From positions 32,513-96,512 of the forward strand of contig JAZOAK010000007.1 in NCBI GenBank assembly GCA_045595445.1: DNA of 64,000 nucleotides, written 5' to 3'. Of this stretch, positions 16,731 to 25,032 are shown one piece after another (position 1 is the stretch's first letter; each line of letters opens with the position of its first letter). The stretch is from RGIG3009 sp045595445 (GTDB lineage Bacteria; Bacillota; Clostridia; Oscillospirales; Acutalibacteraceae). The notes below the pieces were generated by a model. It saw only the letters and a program-made list of their open reading frames with translations. It was not told where the DNA came from and ran no database searches. The position numbers and the translations under genes are program-made.

Positions 16731-18074
16731 ATGAAAAGATTTGCCTGTTTCATGATTGTCAGTATTTTGATTTTCTTGTCGATGGGATGTGCCAAAAACC
16801 CGGGCACTTCGGAAACACCGAACACTCCTTCTGTTTTTACCGATAATAGCTCGAAAGAAATTCAAAACAGTTCGCAACAAGAAACCACTTCATCCACCGA
16901 AGAGAAAAACACAAGCACATCTTCAACATCATCTTCTTTGACAACTTTACACAGTTCTTCCGTATCGAGCAACTCAAAAACCACTACGGTCACGACGCAG
17001 TCAGAGAAAACGACAAAACCGGAGCCCGCACCCCAACTGCCCGCCTCCGTTCTTCTTACATCCGACACCTCCCGTGCTCAAAGCACCGATATTGCTTCAA
17101 TGATCGAGGATGGATATATCTACTATTCCAATAAACTCTCTAATTTCCCGACGGGTCTGTTTCGCAAAAAAATAAACGGTGGCTCGGAAGAAAAAATAGC
17201 AGATCATTGGGCTTTCAATGTTAAAATCCTTAACGGAAAGGTATACTATCTCGCTGCTAACTATAATTTATACTCTTGTGACACAGATGGGCAAAATGTC
17301 AAAACGTTAGATAGCAGCGGCATGGTCAGTTCGTTTGATGTAGCGGGCAACTGGGTTTTTGTCACGAGAACGATCGGAACATCCTCCATAAGTCGTGCTC
17401 GTGAGGAACTGTATATCATCAGCACAGACGGTAGTCAATCTCGGCAAATAAAACCGAATGCGCCTAACGATGCGGGCTCTCAGGTTGTCATTCACGGCTT
17501 TAATCGCGGATATTGTTATTTAACCGTCACGAACGACTATTATACTAAGGGAAGCACGTCTTCTATATCATTTGCCTCTAAACGTCTGTCTTTGAGGATA
17601 GACTACCGTAGCGCAACTCTGACACAACACGATCTAAACGCTAGCCTGAGTTATACACATAACGGTGAATTGCATTATAGCTACGATCTCGGCGATCATT
17701 CCATATACTATGATCGTATCCTGCAAACGTTCTCTAATGAAAAAATCTCGGTCTCGCTTATAAAGAATACCACTACGCCGATAGCCAAAAAAGGCGCGGG
17801 GGTAATCAGGTTGCGCGACTACTATGTATATGAGGAATCCAACAATCCAACAAATTACAAGCTGTGTTTTGTTGATCTTAGCGGCAATAGCAACCTTGTC
17901 ACAGTAGATTTATCGGACAATGGAACCTTTGATATGTGTACGCTGGATGACTCACAAGATATACACAACAACCAACTCTTTGTCGTACGGGTTTCGTACC
18001 AAACGTATCTTACAGAACTGCTCATGATAACGCCAAACGGCGAAATAACAAAGATTTATTCCAAAACACCGTAA
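16731..18074 (+). CDS. Lipoprotein with Ser/Thr-rich linker and DUF5050-like beta-propeller
   Basis: 447 residues. Signal peptide MKRFACFMIVSILIFLSMGC with lipobox Cys at 20, then about 90 residues rich in Ser and Thr (a flexible cell-wall spanning linker), then repeated blades of the type DGYIYYSN, GLFRKKINGGSEE and NGKVYYLAANYNLYSCDTDG, as in DUF5050/TolB-like propellers. The start at 16731 follows GGAGGAGA. Its DNA is clearly richer in A and T than its neighbours. Probably a surface protein; its ligand is unknown. Confidence 0.8.
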   Translation: MKRFACFMIVSILIFLSMGCAKNPGTSETPNTPSVFTDNSSKEIQNSSQQETTSSTEEKNTSTSSTSSSLTTLHSSSVSSNSKTTTVTTQSEKTTKPEPAPQLPASVLLTSDTSRAQSTDIASMIEDGYIYYSNKLSNFPTGLFRKKINGGSEEKIADHWAFNVKILNGKVYYLAANYNLYSCDTDGQNVKTLDSSGMVSSFDVAGNWVFVTRTIGTSSISRAREELYIISTDGSQSRQIKPNAPNDAGSQVVIHGFNRGYCYLTVTNDYYTKGSTSSISFASKRLSLRIDYRSATLTQHDLNASLSYTHNGELHYSYDLGDHSIYYDRILQTFSNEKISVSLIKNTTTPIAKKGAGVIRLRDYYVYEESNNPTNYKLCFVDLSGNSNLVTVDLSDNGTFDMCTLDDSQDIHNNQLFVVRVSYQTYLTELLMITPNGEITKIYSKTP

Positions 18075-18109
18075 AAAGACGAGGCATCCTGCGGATGCCT
18101 CGTCTTTTT
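18073..18109. terminator. Bidirectional terminator between convergent genes
   Basis: AAAAAGACGAGGCATCC (18073-18089) and GGATGCCTCGTCTTTTT (18093-18109) form a 17-base-pair stem with a TGC loop. The A and T tracts serve both strands, ending the lipoprotein gene on plus and the DUF218 gene on minus. Confidence 0.9.
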
Positions 18110-18896
18110 ACGTTCCCAATAACGCCATGTGACAAATCCCCGCAAAATCGCGGATCCAATAGCTTGCCAACAGATGCCACGGTGTATGCGCGGTGACTGC
18201 ACCCGAAACGGTAAGCCCCGCCCGCTTCACAAACTGTTGCGCGCGGAACTGATGAAATTCCTGCGTCACCACCGCCACCTCGGTACTCAGTCCATGCTGT
18301 TCGATCAATTCGCGGGAAAGTCGAATATTCTCAAACGTACTCGTCGAACTTTCTTCCATATAAATACGCGCGGGGTCGATGCCTTTCTCCACCAAATACG
18401 CTTGCATCACGCTCGCCTCGGTACAAATTTCATCCGGCCCTTGTCCACCGGATACGATACAGTTCGCCTCGGGGTGTTCCGTTAAGTGTGTGTATGCCGC
18501 ATCCAAGCGTTGCCGAAGCGACAAACTCGGCTGATCGCCGCGCAAGGCTGCGCCTAATACGATCACCGTCGCATCTCCCGACGGTGTTGTATGACACGCC
18601 ACGATCATACAAATCGACACGCCGACAAAAAGAAGTACCAATGCCGCTACCAGTGACGCCACCGTGCAAAGTACCGTCTTACCGACGCCGCTTTGCCAGA
18701 TACGGCAACAGAAAGCGGCAATCGCGGGAAACGCGATACACGAAGCAACCCCCAATGAGCCAACGAGTATCATCGTCAAGCAACCGGAATGAAAGCGAGC
18801 GGTCAATACCGGCAACACACCCCATATACCGATAAACAAACAGATCACCGCAACCACCACTCGCAGGGTGATTCCCAAAATGCTCGTACCGTGCAC
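18108..18896 (-). CDS. YdcF/SanA-type DUF218 membrane protein
   Basis: 262 residues: about three membrane segments in the first 100 residues, then an extracytoplasmic DUF218 domain with VIVLGAALRGDQPSLSLRQR, CIVSGGQGPDEICTEASVM, RIYMEESSTSTFENIRLSRE and VAVVTQEFHQFRAQQFVKRA. Members such as SanA, ElyC and YdcF affect the envelope and are linked to undecaprenyl carrier metabolism; the exact reaction here is unknown. AAAAGGAGG precedes the ATG. It lies just after the serA terminator. Confidence 0.88.
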   Translation of the reverse strand: MHGTSILGITLRVVVAVICLFIGIWGVLPVLTARFHSGCLTMILVGSLGVASCIAFPAIAAFCCRIWQSGVGKTVLCTVASLVAALVLLFVGVSICMIVACHTTPSGDATVIVLGAALRGDQPSLSLRQRLDAAYTHLTEHPEANCIVSGGQGPDEICTEASVMQAYLVEKGIDPARIYMEESSTSTFENIRLSRELIEQHGLSTEVAVVTQEFHQFRAQQFVKRAGLTVSGAVTAHTPWHLLASYWIRDFAGICHMALLGT

Positions 18897-18916
18897 GGAA
18901 CGACCTCCTTTTCATG

Positions 18917-18949
18917 AAAAAAGCGACACCGAAGCTGTTCGGTGTCGCT
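18917..18949 (-). terminator. Terminator of the serC-serA operon
   Basis: On the minus strand AGCGACACCGAA and TTCGGTGTCGCT (18922-18933 with 18938-18949) form a 12-base-pair stem with a four-base loop, followed by T6. It sits between serA and the downstream DUF218 gene, whose ribosome binding site overlaps the end of the T run. Confidence 0.88.
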
Positions 18950-18961
18950 GTGAACGGTCAT

Positions 18962-20119
18962 TTAGATCTTGCGCACGCGGATAACACCGTCGATTGCCCC
19001 TATACCGTCGATAATGCTCTGCGGCACCTCGCCGATAATATCCAACACCGTATACGCGTTGTCCTTTTTGGAGCGGTTTGTCATCGTTTCAATGTTGACA
19101 CCCGCTTCCGACACGACCGCACTGATCTGCGCGAGCATATTCGGAACGTTGCGGTGCAGCACGCAGATGCGCACGTCCCCGCTTTTTGCAACGTCCATCG
19201 CCGGGAAGTTCACCGAATTGCGAATAATTCCCTGCTCCAAATAGGCTTTGAGTTCGTCTGCCGCCATCATGGCGCAGTTGTCCTCGCTCTCGGGCGTAGA
19301 AGCGCCGAGATGCGGGATCGCAATGACGTTTTCCACGCACAACATATCGTCGGACGGGAAGTCCACCACGTACGCAGCAACCTTACCGTCTGCCAATGCC
19401 GTACGCATTGCCTCGCCGTCAACGAGTTCACCGCGCGCGAAATTGAGAATGCGTACGCCGTCTTTCATCATCGCGATGGTGTCCTTGCCGATCATACCGC
19501 GCGTACCGTCGTTGAGCGGCACGTGAACGGTGATGTAATCACATTCCGTGTAGATCTCTTCCAGCGTAGCCGCATGATGAATGGAACGGGACAAACTCCA
19601 CGCCGCATCCACCGACAGATACGGATCGTATCCATACACTTCCATGCCGAGCGATTTGGCAGCGTTAGCAACCAAAATACCAATTGCGCCAAGACCCACA
19701 ACGCCAAGCTTTTTGCCCAGAATTTCGGGGCCCGTGAACTGACTTTTTCCTTTTTCAACCAGCTTGCCAACCTCGGCGCCCTGGCCTTTGAGCGTCTTTG
19801 CCCACTCGATGGCGGGAACGACCTTACGGGACGACAGCAACAAACCCGCAATGACGAGTTCCTTTACCGCATTCGCATTGGCACCGGGGGTGTTGAACAC
19901 CACGATACCCGCGTCGCTGCAACGATCCAGCGGAATGTTGTTGACACCCGCACCCGCTCTGGCAACCGCCAACAAGGAGGTCGGGAACTCCATATCGTGC
20001 ATCGCAGCAGAACGAACCAGTATGCCGACCGGATCCGCTACCGCGTCTGCGACCGTGTAGCCGGCACCAAGACGGTCCGTACCGCACGCGGCGATCTTGT
20101 TAAGTGCTAAAATATTCAT
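18962..20119 (-). CDS. serA: D-3-phosphoglycerate dehydrogenase
   Basis: 385 residues. Rossmann domain with VVGLGAIGILVANAAKSLGM, catalytic Arg in ILNFARGELVDGEAM and His in VIAIPHLGASTPES; the acid of the triad lies in DFPSDDM, as in the short clostridial SerA type. A C-terminal ACT domain starts VRICVLHRNVPNMLAQISAV, probably for serine feedback. It makes 3-phosphohydroxypyruvate, the first step of serine synthesis. The ATG at 20119 has AGGAGA; an upstream ATG lies inside serC. Confidence 0.94.
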   Translation of the reverse strand: MNILALNKIAACGTDRLGAGYTVADAVADPVGILVRSAAMHDMEFPTSLLAVARAGAGVNNIPLDRCSDAGIVVFNTPGANANAVKELVIAGLLLSSRKVVPAIEWAKTLKGQGAEVGKLVEKGKSQFTGPEILGKKLGVVGLGAIGILVANAAKSLGMEVYGYDPYLSVDAAWSLSRSIHHAATLEEIYTECDYITVHVPLNDGTRGMIGKDTIAMMKDGVRILNFARGELVDGEAMRTALADGKVAAYVVDFPSDDMLCVENVIAIPHLGASTPESEDNCAMMAADELKAYLEQGIIRNSVNFPAMDVAKSGDVRICVLHRNVPNMLAQISAVVSEAGVNIETMTNRSKKDNAYTVLDIIGEVPQSIIDGIGAIDGVIRVRKI

Positions 20120-20132
20120 ACTCTTTCTCTCC

Positions 20133-21218
20133 TTAGGCGTTGGCTTCTTCAAAAGCCTTCATAAACGCAACCAATTTCTCGACACCCTCAACCGGCATCG
20201 CATTGTAGATGGAAGCGCGCATACCGCCGACCGAACGGTGACCTTTCAGGTTGACAAACCCCGCTGCGGTGGCTTCCTTAACGAACTTCGCATCCAGTTC
20301 CTCGTTTCCGGTGATGAACGGCACGTTCATGAGCGAGCGATCCTTCTTCTCAACAGTACCCTTGAACAACTTGGACGAATCCAAGAAATCGTACAGAATA
20401 GCTGCCTTCTTTTCGTTGATGGCTTTCATGTTCTCCAAACCGCCGATTTCGTTTTTCACCCACTCAAGCACCAGTTTGCATACGTAAATGGTATAGCAAG
20501 GCGGGGTGTTGAACATGGAATCGTTATCCGCATGGATCTGATAGTTAAACATGGTGGGAGTGATCTCCTGCGCGTTGCCGATCAGATCCTCGCGCACGAT
20601 CACCACCGTAAGACCCGCAGGCGCCATGTTTTTCTGTGCGCCCGCATACAGCAGACCAAAGCGCGACACGTCGATCGGTTCGGACAGAATACAAGACGAA
20701 ATATCCGCAACCAGCGGCACGTCACCCGTTTCGGGAAGTTTGGTAAACTTCGTTCCGTAAATGGTATTGTTCATGCAAATGTGGAAATAATCCGCATCCG
20801 GCGTGAAATCCGCCTCGTCCCATTCAGGGATATACGAGAACGTCTTATCCTTGGAACTGGCGATCACTTTCGCCTCGCCGTAACGGTCGGCCTCCTTGTA
20901 CGCCTTGGTAGCCCACTGACCGGTCAGAATGAAATCCGCCTTGCCGCTCTTGTTCATCAGGTTCAGCGGGATCATCGCAAACTGCGAGGACGCGCCACCT
21001 TGCAAGAACAGGACTTTATAGTTATCCGGAATGTTCATAATCTCACGCAACAGCGCTTCACATTCCTTAATAATGGCATCGTATGTTTTTGATCGATGCG
21101 ACATTTCCATAACGGATTGACCGGATCCCTGATAATCCATCATTTCCTCTGCCGCACGCTTCAAAACGCTTTCCGGCAGCACGGAAGGGCCGGCCGAAAA
21201 ATTGTATACTCTTGCCAT
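20133..21218 (-). CDS. serC: Phosphoserine aminotransferase
   Basis: 361 residues, MARVYNFSAGPSVLPESVLK onward. PLP-dependent class V fold with LFLQGGASSQFAMIPLNLM and the Schiff-base Lys region LLYAGAQKNMAPAGLTVV; the C-terminus carries VGGMRASIYNAMPVEGVEKL. It converts phosphohydroxypyruvate to phosphoserine, following SerA. It is the first gene of the operon, with a promoter at 21255-21283; no serB is in the window. Confidence 0.96.
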   Translation of the reverse strand: MARVYNFSAGPSVLPESVLKRAAEEMMDYQGSGQSVMEMSHRSKTYDAIIKECEALLREIMNIPDNYKVLFLQGGASSQFAMIPLNLMNKSGKADFILTGQWATKAYKEADRYGEAKVIASSKDKTFSYIPEWDEADFTPDADYFHICMNNTIYGTKFTKLPETGDVPLVADISSCILSEPIDVSRFGLLYAGAQKNMAPAGLTVVIVREDLIGNAQEITPTMFNYQIHADNDSMFNTPPCYTIYVCKLVLEWVKNEIGGLENMKAINEKKAAILYDFLDSSKLFKGTVEKKDRSLMNVPFITGNEELDAKFVKEATAAGFVNLKGHRSVGGMRASIYNAMPVEGVEKLVAFMKAFEEANA

Positions 21219-21254
21219 GATTCATTCCTCCAAAGAAAAAGTAAAATTATATTT

Positions 21255-21283
21255 ATTGTACTCCCTTTTGGCAGAATAGTCAA
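21255..21283 (-). promoter_or_regulatory. Promoter of the serC-serA operon
   Basis: Minus strand TTGACT (21278-21283), 17 bases, TACAAT (21255-21260), 37 bases upstream of the serC ATG. No riboswitch or T-box fits in the short leader. Confidence 0.75.
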
Positions 21284-21326
21284 CTGTAAACTTCACATCT
21301 TGTGAAATTTTTCACAAGGGTTTCCC

Positions 21327-21355
21327 TTGCATATTGGCGCGTTTTCCAGTATACT
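21327..21355 (+). promoter_or_regulatory. Promoter of the hydrogenase-like operon
   Basis: TTGCAT (21327-21332), 17 bases, TATACT (21350-21355), 41 bases upstream of the first DRTGG gene. Just upstream, TTGTGAAA and TTTCACAA (21299-21316) form an inverted repeat overlapping the region before the -35 element, which could be an operator. Confidence 0.7.
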
Positions 21356-21396
21356 GAAATTAAGACTCGATTCTTGTAAAAAAGGTGGAATGACCA

Positions 21397-21744
21397 ATGA
21401 CCATTGCAGATGTTCAAAAAATCCTGAATGCCGAGGTCGTGTGGGGCGACGACTTAACGACCGAGGTGCATAATGCCTGCGGCAGCGATATGATGAGCGA
21501 CGTTCTCGCGTTCGTCAAGGACCAGTCGGTACTGCTGACAGGCCTTGTCAATATGCAAGTCGTACGCACCGCCGAAATGATGGATATGCTGTGTATCGTT
21601 TTCGTGCGCGGCAAAGAGCCGACCGCCGAAATGATCGAACTTGCCAAGGAATTTAACATTGTACTGATGAAGACCCCGCTTCGCCTATTCACCGCCTGCG
21701 GCCTGCTGTATTCAAGCGGCTTGACCGGCGGCGATGGAAATTGA
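21397..21744 (+). CDS. DRTGG-domain protein
   Basis: 115 residues starting MTIADVQKILNAEVVWGDDL. The pattern CGSDMMSDVLAFVKDQSVLL then LCIVFVRGKEPTAEMIELAK matches the DRTGG domain, a CBS/HPr-kinase N-terminal-related module that is often encoded with [FeFe]-hydrogenase-like proteins in Clostridia. There is no kinase P-loop. It begins the operon and may be a ligand-sensing or scaffold component; the ligand is unknown. AAAGGTGG precedes the ATG. Confidence 0.85.
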   Translation: MTIADVQKILNAEVVWGDDLTTEVHNACGSDMMSDVLAFVKDQSVLLTGLVNMQVVRTAEMMDMLCIVFVRGKEPTAEMIELAKEFNIVLMKTPLRLFTACGLLYSSGLTGGDGN

Positions 21745-21753
21745 GGTGACGAC

Positions 21754-22170
21754 TTGAAACTGCATTATGAAGTTGCCGGCGATGATTTCACCCGCGCGGG
21801 TGAAGCATCCGGCGCTGTGAAAGCCACGTTAAAGCGTTTAGGGTTTCCTGCCGACGTGATCCGCCGCGTCGCCATTGCGATGTATGAAGGCGAGATCAAC
21901 ATGGTCATTCATGCCGACGGCGGCGTAGCGGACGTGGATATTGAGCCCGACCGTATTCTCATCGAGCTTAGCGACCGCGGCCCGGGTATTCCCGACGTAG
22001 AAAAAGCCATGCAAGAGGGCTTCTCCACCGCACCCGAAAACGTACGCAATTTAGGGTTCGGCGCCGGTATGGGTCTGCCGAACATCAAACGCTATACCGA
22101 TAATCTTGTCATTGATACCGAGATCGGCAAAGGCACGTGTATTCGTATGACGATCAACGTGCCGTCTTGA
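21754..22170 (+). CDS. Anti-sigma-factor-like ATPase (HATPase, RsbW type)
   Basis: 138 residues with a TTG start at 21754 preceded by GAGGTGA. Stand-alone GHKL ATPase: N box AMYEGEINMVIHAD, G1 DRGPGIPD and G2 GFGAGMGLPNIKRYTD. There is no histidine phosphoacceptor domain, so it resembles RsbW/SpoIIAB serine kinases. In this operon it is the best candidate for passing a hydrogenase-derived signal to a partner protein. Confidence 0.88.
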   Translation: MKLHYEVAGDDFTRAGEASGAVKATLKRLGFPADVIRRVAIAMYEGEINMVIHADGGVADVDIEPDRILIELSDRGPGIPDVEKAMQEGFSTAPENVRNLGFGAGMGLPNIKRYTDNLVIDTEIGKGTCIRMTINVPS

Positions 22171-22199
22171 TGATCTCCGTTTGTAAGGAGCGTTGCTTT

Positions 22200-23453
22200 A
22201 TGGAACGGATGTTACATTCCGTAACGCTGGATACCGAAAAATGCGTGGGCTGTACGCATTGCGTCAAACGTTGCCCCACGCAGGCGATCCGTGTGCGCGG
22301 CGGCAAAGCCGTGATCACGGACGAGCGCTGTATCGATTGCGGCGAATGTATCCGCGTTTGCCCCCATCATGCCAAAAAAGCGCGGCACGACTCGCTGTCG
22401 GCGCTGTCTAATTTCAAATATACCATTGCCCTGCCCGCCCCCGCGCTGTATGGGCAATTCCATCATCTGGACGATATTGACGTAATCTTGTCCGGACTGC
22501 TTAAACTCGGCTTTGACAGCGTGTTTGAGGTCTCCCGCGGTGCGGAAATCGTGTCGGATGCCACCCGCCAAGTCATGGCAGACGGTTTGGTAAAGAAACC
22601 CGTCATCAGTTCGGCGTGTCCCGTGGTCGTGCGGCTGATCCAAATTCGTTTTCCGGAACTGTGCGAGCACGTATTACCGATGAAAGCGCCCATGGAGGTC
22701 GCGGCGGCGATGGCGCGTCAGCGCGCTATGGCGCAAACAGGACTGGCTCCCGAGGACATCGGCATTTTCTTCATTTCCCCCTGCCCCGCCAAAGTCACGG
22801 ACGTGCGTTTCCCCATCGGCAACTCACATTCGCAGGTGGACGGTGTGCTGTCAATTGCAAATATTTATCCCAAACTGGTACACGAAATGGATCACCTGGA
22901 TCAGGTGCAACCGTTATCCCGCTCGGGACTGATCGGCGCCAGTTGGTCGTTTATCGGCGGTGAATCGGCGGGTCTGCTCAACGAGAATCATTTGGCGGCG
23001 GACGGCATCCAGAACGTCATCCGCGTACTGGAAGAGTTGGAAGACGAAAAACTCGCCGATCTGGATTTCATTGAACTCAGCGCGTGCGCCGGCGGCTGTG
23101 TCGGCGGTGTGTTCACCGCTGAAAACGGATACGTTGCCTGCGCGCGCATCAAGCGTTTACGCAAATACCTGCCGGTGTCCTGCAACCGCGCGGAAGATAT
23201 CGGCGACCTGCGTTCACTCAATTGGTCGGAACCGTTGTCGGAAAATCCCGCCCTACGCTTGGCGGAAAACGTCAGCGACGCCATGCGGCTGATGCAGGAA
23301 GCAAATGCGATCTACGAACAACTCCCGAAACTCGATTGCGGCGCGTGCGGCGCGCCCACCTGCCGTGCCTTGGCAGAGGATATCGTGCGCGGGCTTGCCG
23401 ATAAGAGCGACTGTTTTTGTATGACAAGGGAGGAAACCCATGACCGTTCGTGA
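22200..23453 (+). CDS. Putative sensory [FeFe]-hydrogenase (HydS-like)
   Basis: 417 residues. Two [4Fe-4S] ferredoxin motifs (CVGCTHCVKRCP at 15-26 and CIDCGECIRVCP at 44-55), then a hydrogenase H-cluster domain: L1 ISSACPVVV with Cys140, L2 FISPCPAKVTD with Cys195, L3 ELSACAGGCVGGVF with Cys296 and Cys300. All four H-cluster ligands are present, but the proton-transfer Cys before Cys140 is Ala139. A C-terminal Fe-S domain has CGACGAPTC (380-388) and Cys405. This is the group C/D sensory pattern, not that of a bulk H2 producer. The ATG at 22200 has AAGGAG. Confidence 0.85.
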   Translation: MERMLHSVTLDTEKCVGCTHCVKRCPTQAIRVRGGKAVITDERCIDCGECIRVCPHHAKKARHDSLSALSNFKYTIALPAPALYGQFHHLDDIDVILSGLLKLGFDSVFEVSRGAEIVSDATRQVMADGLVKKPVISSACPVVVRLIQIRFPELCEHVLPMKAPMEVAAAMARQRAMAQTGLAPEDIGIFFISPCPAKVTDVRFPIGNSHSQVDGVLSIANIYPKLVHEMDHLDQVQPLSRSGLIGASWSFIGGESAGLLNENHLAADGIQNVIRVLEELEDEKLADLDFIELSACAGGCVGGVFTAENGYVACARIKRLRKYLPVSCNRAEDIGDLRSLNWSEPLSENPALRLAENVSDAMRLMQEANAIYEQLPKLDCGACGAPTCRALAEDIVRGLADKSDCFCMTREETHDRS

Positions 23454-23778
23454 TCTGATAACCGAATTTTCCTTGGAAACCCTCGTAGAGGGCGACTTAG
23501 ACCGCGCCGTGACCGGTGGCTACGCGGGCGACCTGCTCAGTTGGGTCATGGGTCGCGCCAAAGCCGGCGATGCGTGGCTGAGCGTGATGGGCAACGTCAA
23601 TGCCGTTGCCGTCTGCGTACTGGCAGACGTCGCGTGCTTGATCTTGTGCGAAAACGCCGCATTGGACGACACTGCCCGCACCCGCGCCGAACTGGAATCC
23701 GTCACCATTTTACGCAGCAATTCCACTGCTTTTGCACTCGCCGGCGCGCTCAGCGCTCTATTAGAAAGGACTGTATAA
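23440..23778 (+). CDS. Second DRTGG-family protein
   Basis: 112 residues, MTVRDLITEFSLETLVEGDL then VTGGYAGDLLSWVMGRAKAG and VCVLADVACLILCEN. This is the same compact domain family as 21397-21744, lacking a kinase P-loop. The start overlaps the hydrogenase gene by 14 bases, indicating tight coupling and perhaps a direct complex with it. Confidence 0.83.
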   Translation: MTVRDLITEFSLETLVEGDLDRAVTGGYAGDLLSWVMGRAKAGDAWLSVMGNVNAVAVCVLADVACLILCENAALDDTARTRAELESVTILRSNSTAFALAGALSALLERTV

Positions 23779-23779
23779 C

Positions 23780-24256
23780 GTGTCTATTGAACTCGTCCGT
23801 CCGTTCCTTGCTCAGTTTGGCAGAGAACAGGATATTCAGGAGTTTCCCGTATCCAGTGCCACCGTGGAACTCGCTGCGGCAGCGCTGAACGTTATTCCCG
23901 CCCGCATCGCCAAAACCATGTCCTTTGCCGACGGTGAGGGGTGTCTGGTCGTGGTCACCGCGGGTGATACCAAAATCGACAACCCGAAATACAAGCAAAC
24001 GTTTGGCTTCAAAGCCAAAATGCTCTCCCCCGATCAAGCCTTAGCGCTGACGGGGCACGCTGTCGGCGGTGTCTGTCCGTTTGCGTTGCCCGAAACGGTA
24101 CGCATTTTCTTGGACGAATCCCTGCGCCGCTTTGATACGGTGTACCCTGCGGCAGGCAGTTCCAACTCAGCGATCGAAGTCACCCCCGCCCAACTGGAAG
24201 ACTACACCGGTGGCATTTGGGTGGACGTATGCAAATTACGCGAAGAAGTGATGTAA
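23780..24256 (+). CDS. YbaK/EbsC-type aminoacyl-tRNA deacylase-like protein
   Basis: 158 residues with a GTG start. The YbaK fold is recognisable from RIAKTMSFADGEGCLVVVTA, the conserved Lys region KIDNPKYKQTFG, and HAVGGVCPFALPETVRIFLD ending AGSSNSAIEVTPAQL. Free-standing relatives hydrolyse mischarged tRNAs such as Cys-tRNA(Pro) or Ala-tRNA(Pro). It starts 2 bases after the second DRTGG gene, so it is in the same operon, though its link to hydrogen sensing is unclear. Confidence 0.88.
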   Translation: MSIELVRPFLAQFGREQDIQEFPVSSATVELAAAALNVIPARIAKTMSFADGEGCLVVVTAGDTKIDNPKYKQTFGFKAKMLSPDQALALTGHAVGGVCPFALPETVRIFLDESLRRFDTVYPAAGSSNSAIEVTPAQLEDYTGGIWVDVCKLREEVM

Positions 24257-24988
24257 GTGAAAATTTATTACGATTTTCATATTCATTCCTGTCTGTCCCC
24301 CTGCGGTGACGACGAAATGACACCCAACAACCTCGTCAACATGGCACAACTTGCGGGGCTCTCCGCCATCGCGCTGACCGACCATAACACCTGCGGCAAC
24401 TGTGCGGCAGCATCCGCCGTCGCGGACGAACTGGGGCTTACCTTTTTGGCGGGCATGGAACTGTGCACCGCCGAAGAAGCGCACGTCGTGTGTCTGTTCC
24501 CCACCGTACAAGCGGCACAGCAATTTGAAGCGGAGATCGTCCCCACGTTGCCGCCCATCAAAAACCGACCGGATATTTTCGGTGAACAAATTTTATGCGA
24601 TGCCGAAGATCGGCAGATCGGCACGCAGGACATCCTGCTCACCACGGCATCGGCTATCAGCGTAGACGGTGTGGCGGCGCTTGCACGCTCATTCGGCGGC
24701 ACGGCATTCCCCGCTCATATTGATCGTCCGTCGTACAGCGTCACCGCCGCGCTCGGTGATTTGCCACCGCTCGGCTTTGCGGCGATCGAGATCACCAAAA
24801 ACGGCAACGTAGACGACCTTTCGTCCCGCTACCCCGAAATCATCGGAAAACCGCTTTTGCAAAATTCCGACGCCCATCACTTGGAGGATATTCAGGACGC
24901 GGGACCATATCTCGAACTGCCGGACTCTTCACCCGAAACCATCATCGCCGCCTTAAACGGCGAGATCCCCTGTCCGTATAAACGTTAA
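24257..24988 (+). CDS. PHP-domain phosphoesterase
   Basis: 243 residues with a GTG start directly after the ybaK-like stop. Metal ligands of the PHP fold are visible: DFHIHSCLSPCGDDEMTP, ALTDHNTCGN, GMELCTAEEAHVVCLF, FPAHIDRPS and LQNSDAHHLED. PHP proteins are trinuclear-metal phosphoesterases (for example histidinol phosphatase and nucleotide or RNA phosphodiesterases); the substrate is unknown. Such a gene commonly ends DRTGG/hydrogenase-like operons in Clostridia, to my recollection. Confidence 0.87.
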   Translation: MKIYYDFHIHSCLSPCGDDEMTPNNLVNMAQLAGLSAIALTDHNTCGNCAAASAVADELGLTFLAGMELCTAEEAHVVCLFPTVQAAQQFEAEIVPTLPPIKNRPDIFGEQILCDAEDRQIGTQDILLTTASAISVDGVAALARSFGGTAFPAHIDRPSYSVTAALGDLPPLGFAAIEITKNGNVDDLSSRYPEIIGKPLLQNSDAHHLEDIQDAGPYLELPDSSPETIIAALNGEIPCPYKR

Positions 24989-25022
24989 AAAGCACTTGCG
25001 GCAACGCCACAAGTGCTTTTCT
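24987..25022. terminator. Bidirectional terminator
   Basis: AAAAAGCACTTG (24987-24998) pairs with CAAGTGCTTTT (25010-25020), with an inner GGC/GCC stem. It separates the convergent PHP gene and malic enzyme gene. Confidence 0.85.
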
Positions 25023-25032
25023 TATACCACGA

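Noticed and set aside
18914..21092. Two long plus-strand frames antisense to serA and serC
   Set aside because: Both mirror well-supported enzymes on the minus strand, lack plausible ribosome binding sites, and give His/Arg-rich sequences of no known family.
21219..21254. T-box or riboswitch upstream of serC
   Set aside because: The leader after the promoter is under 40 bases with no room for a specifier stem or aptamer.
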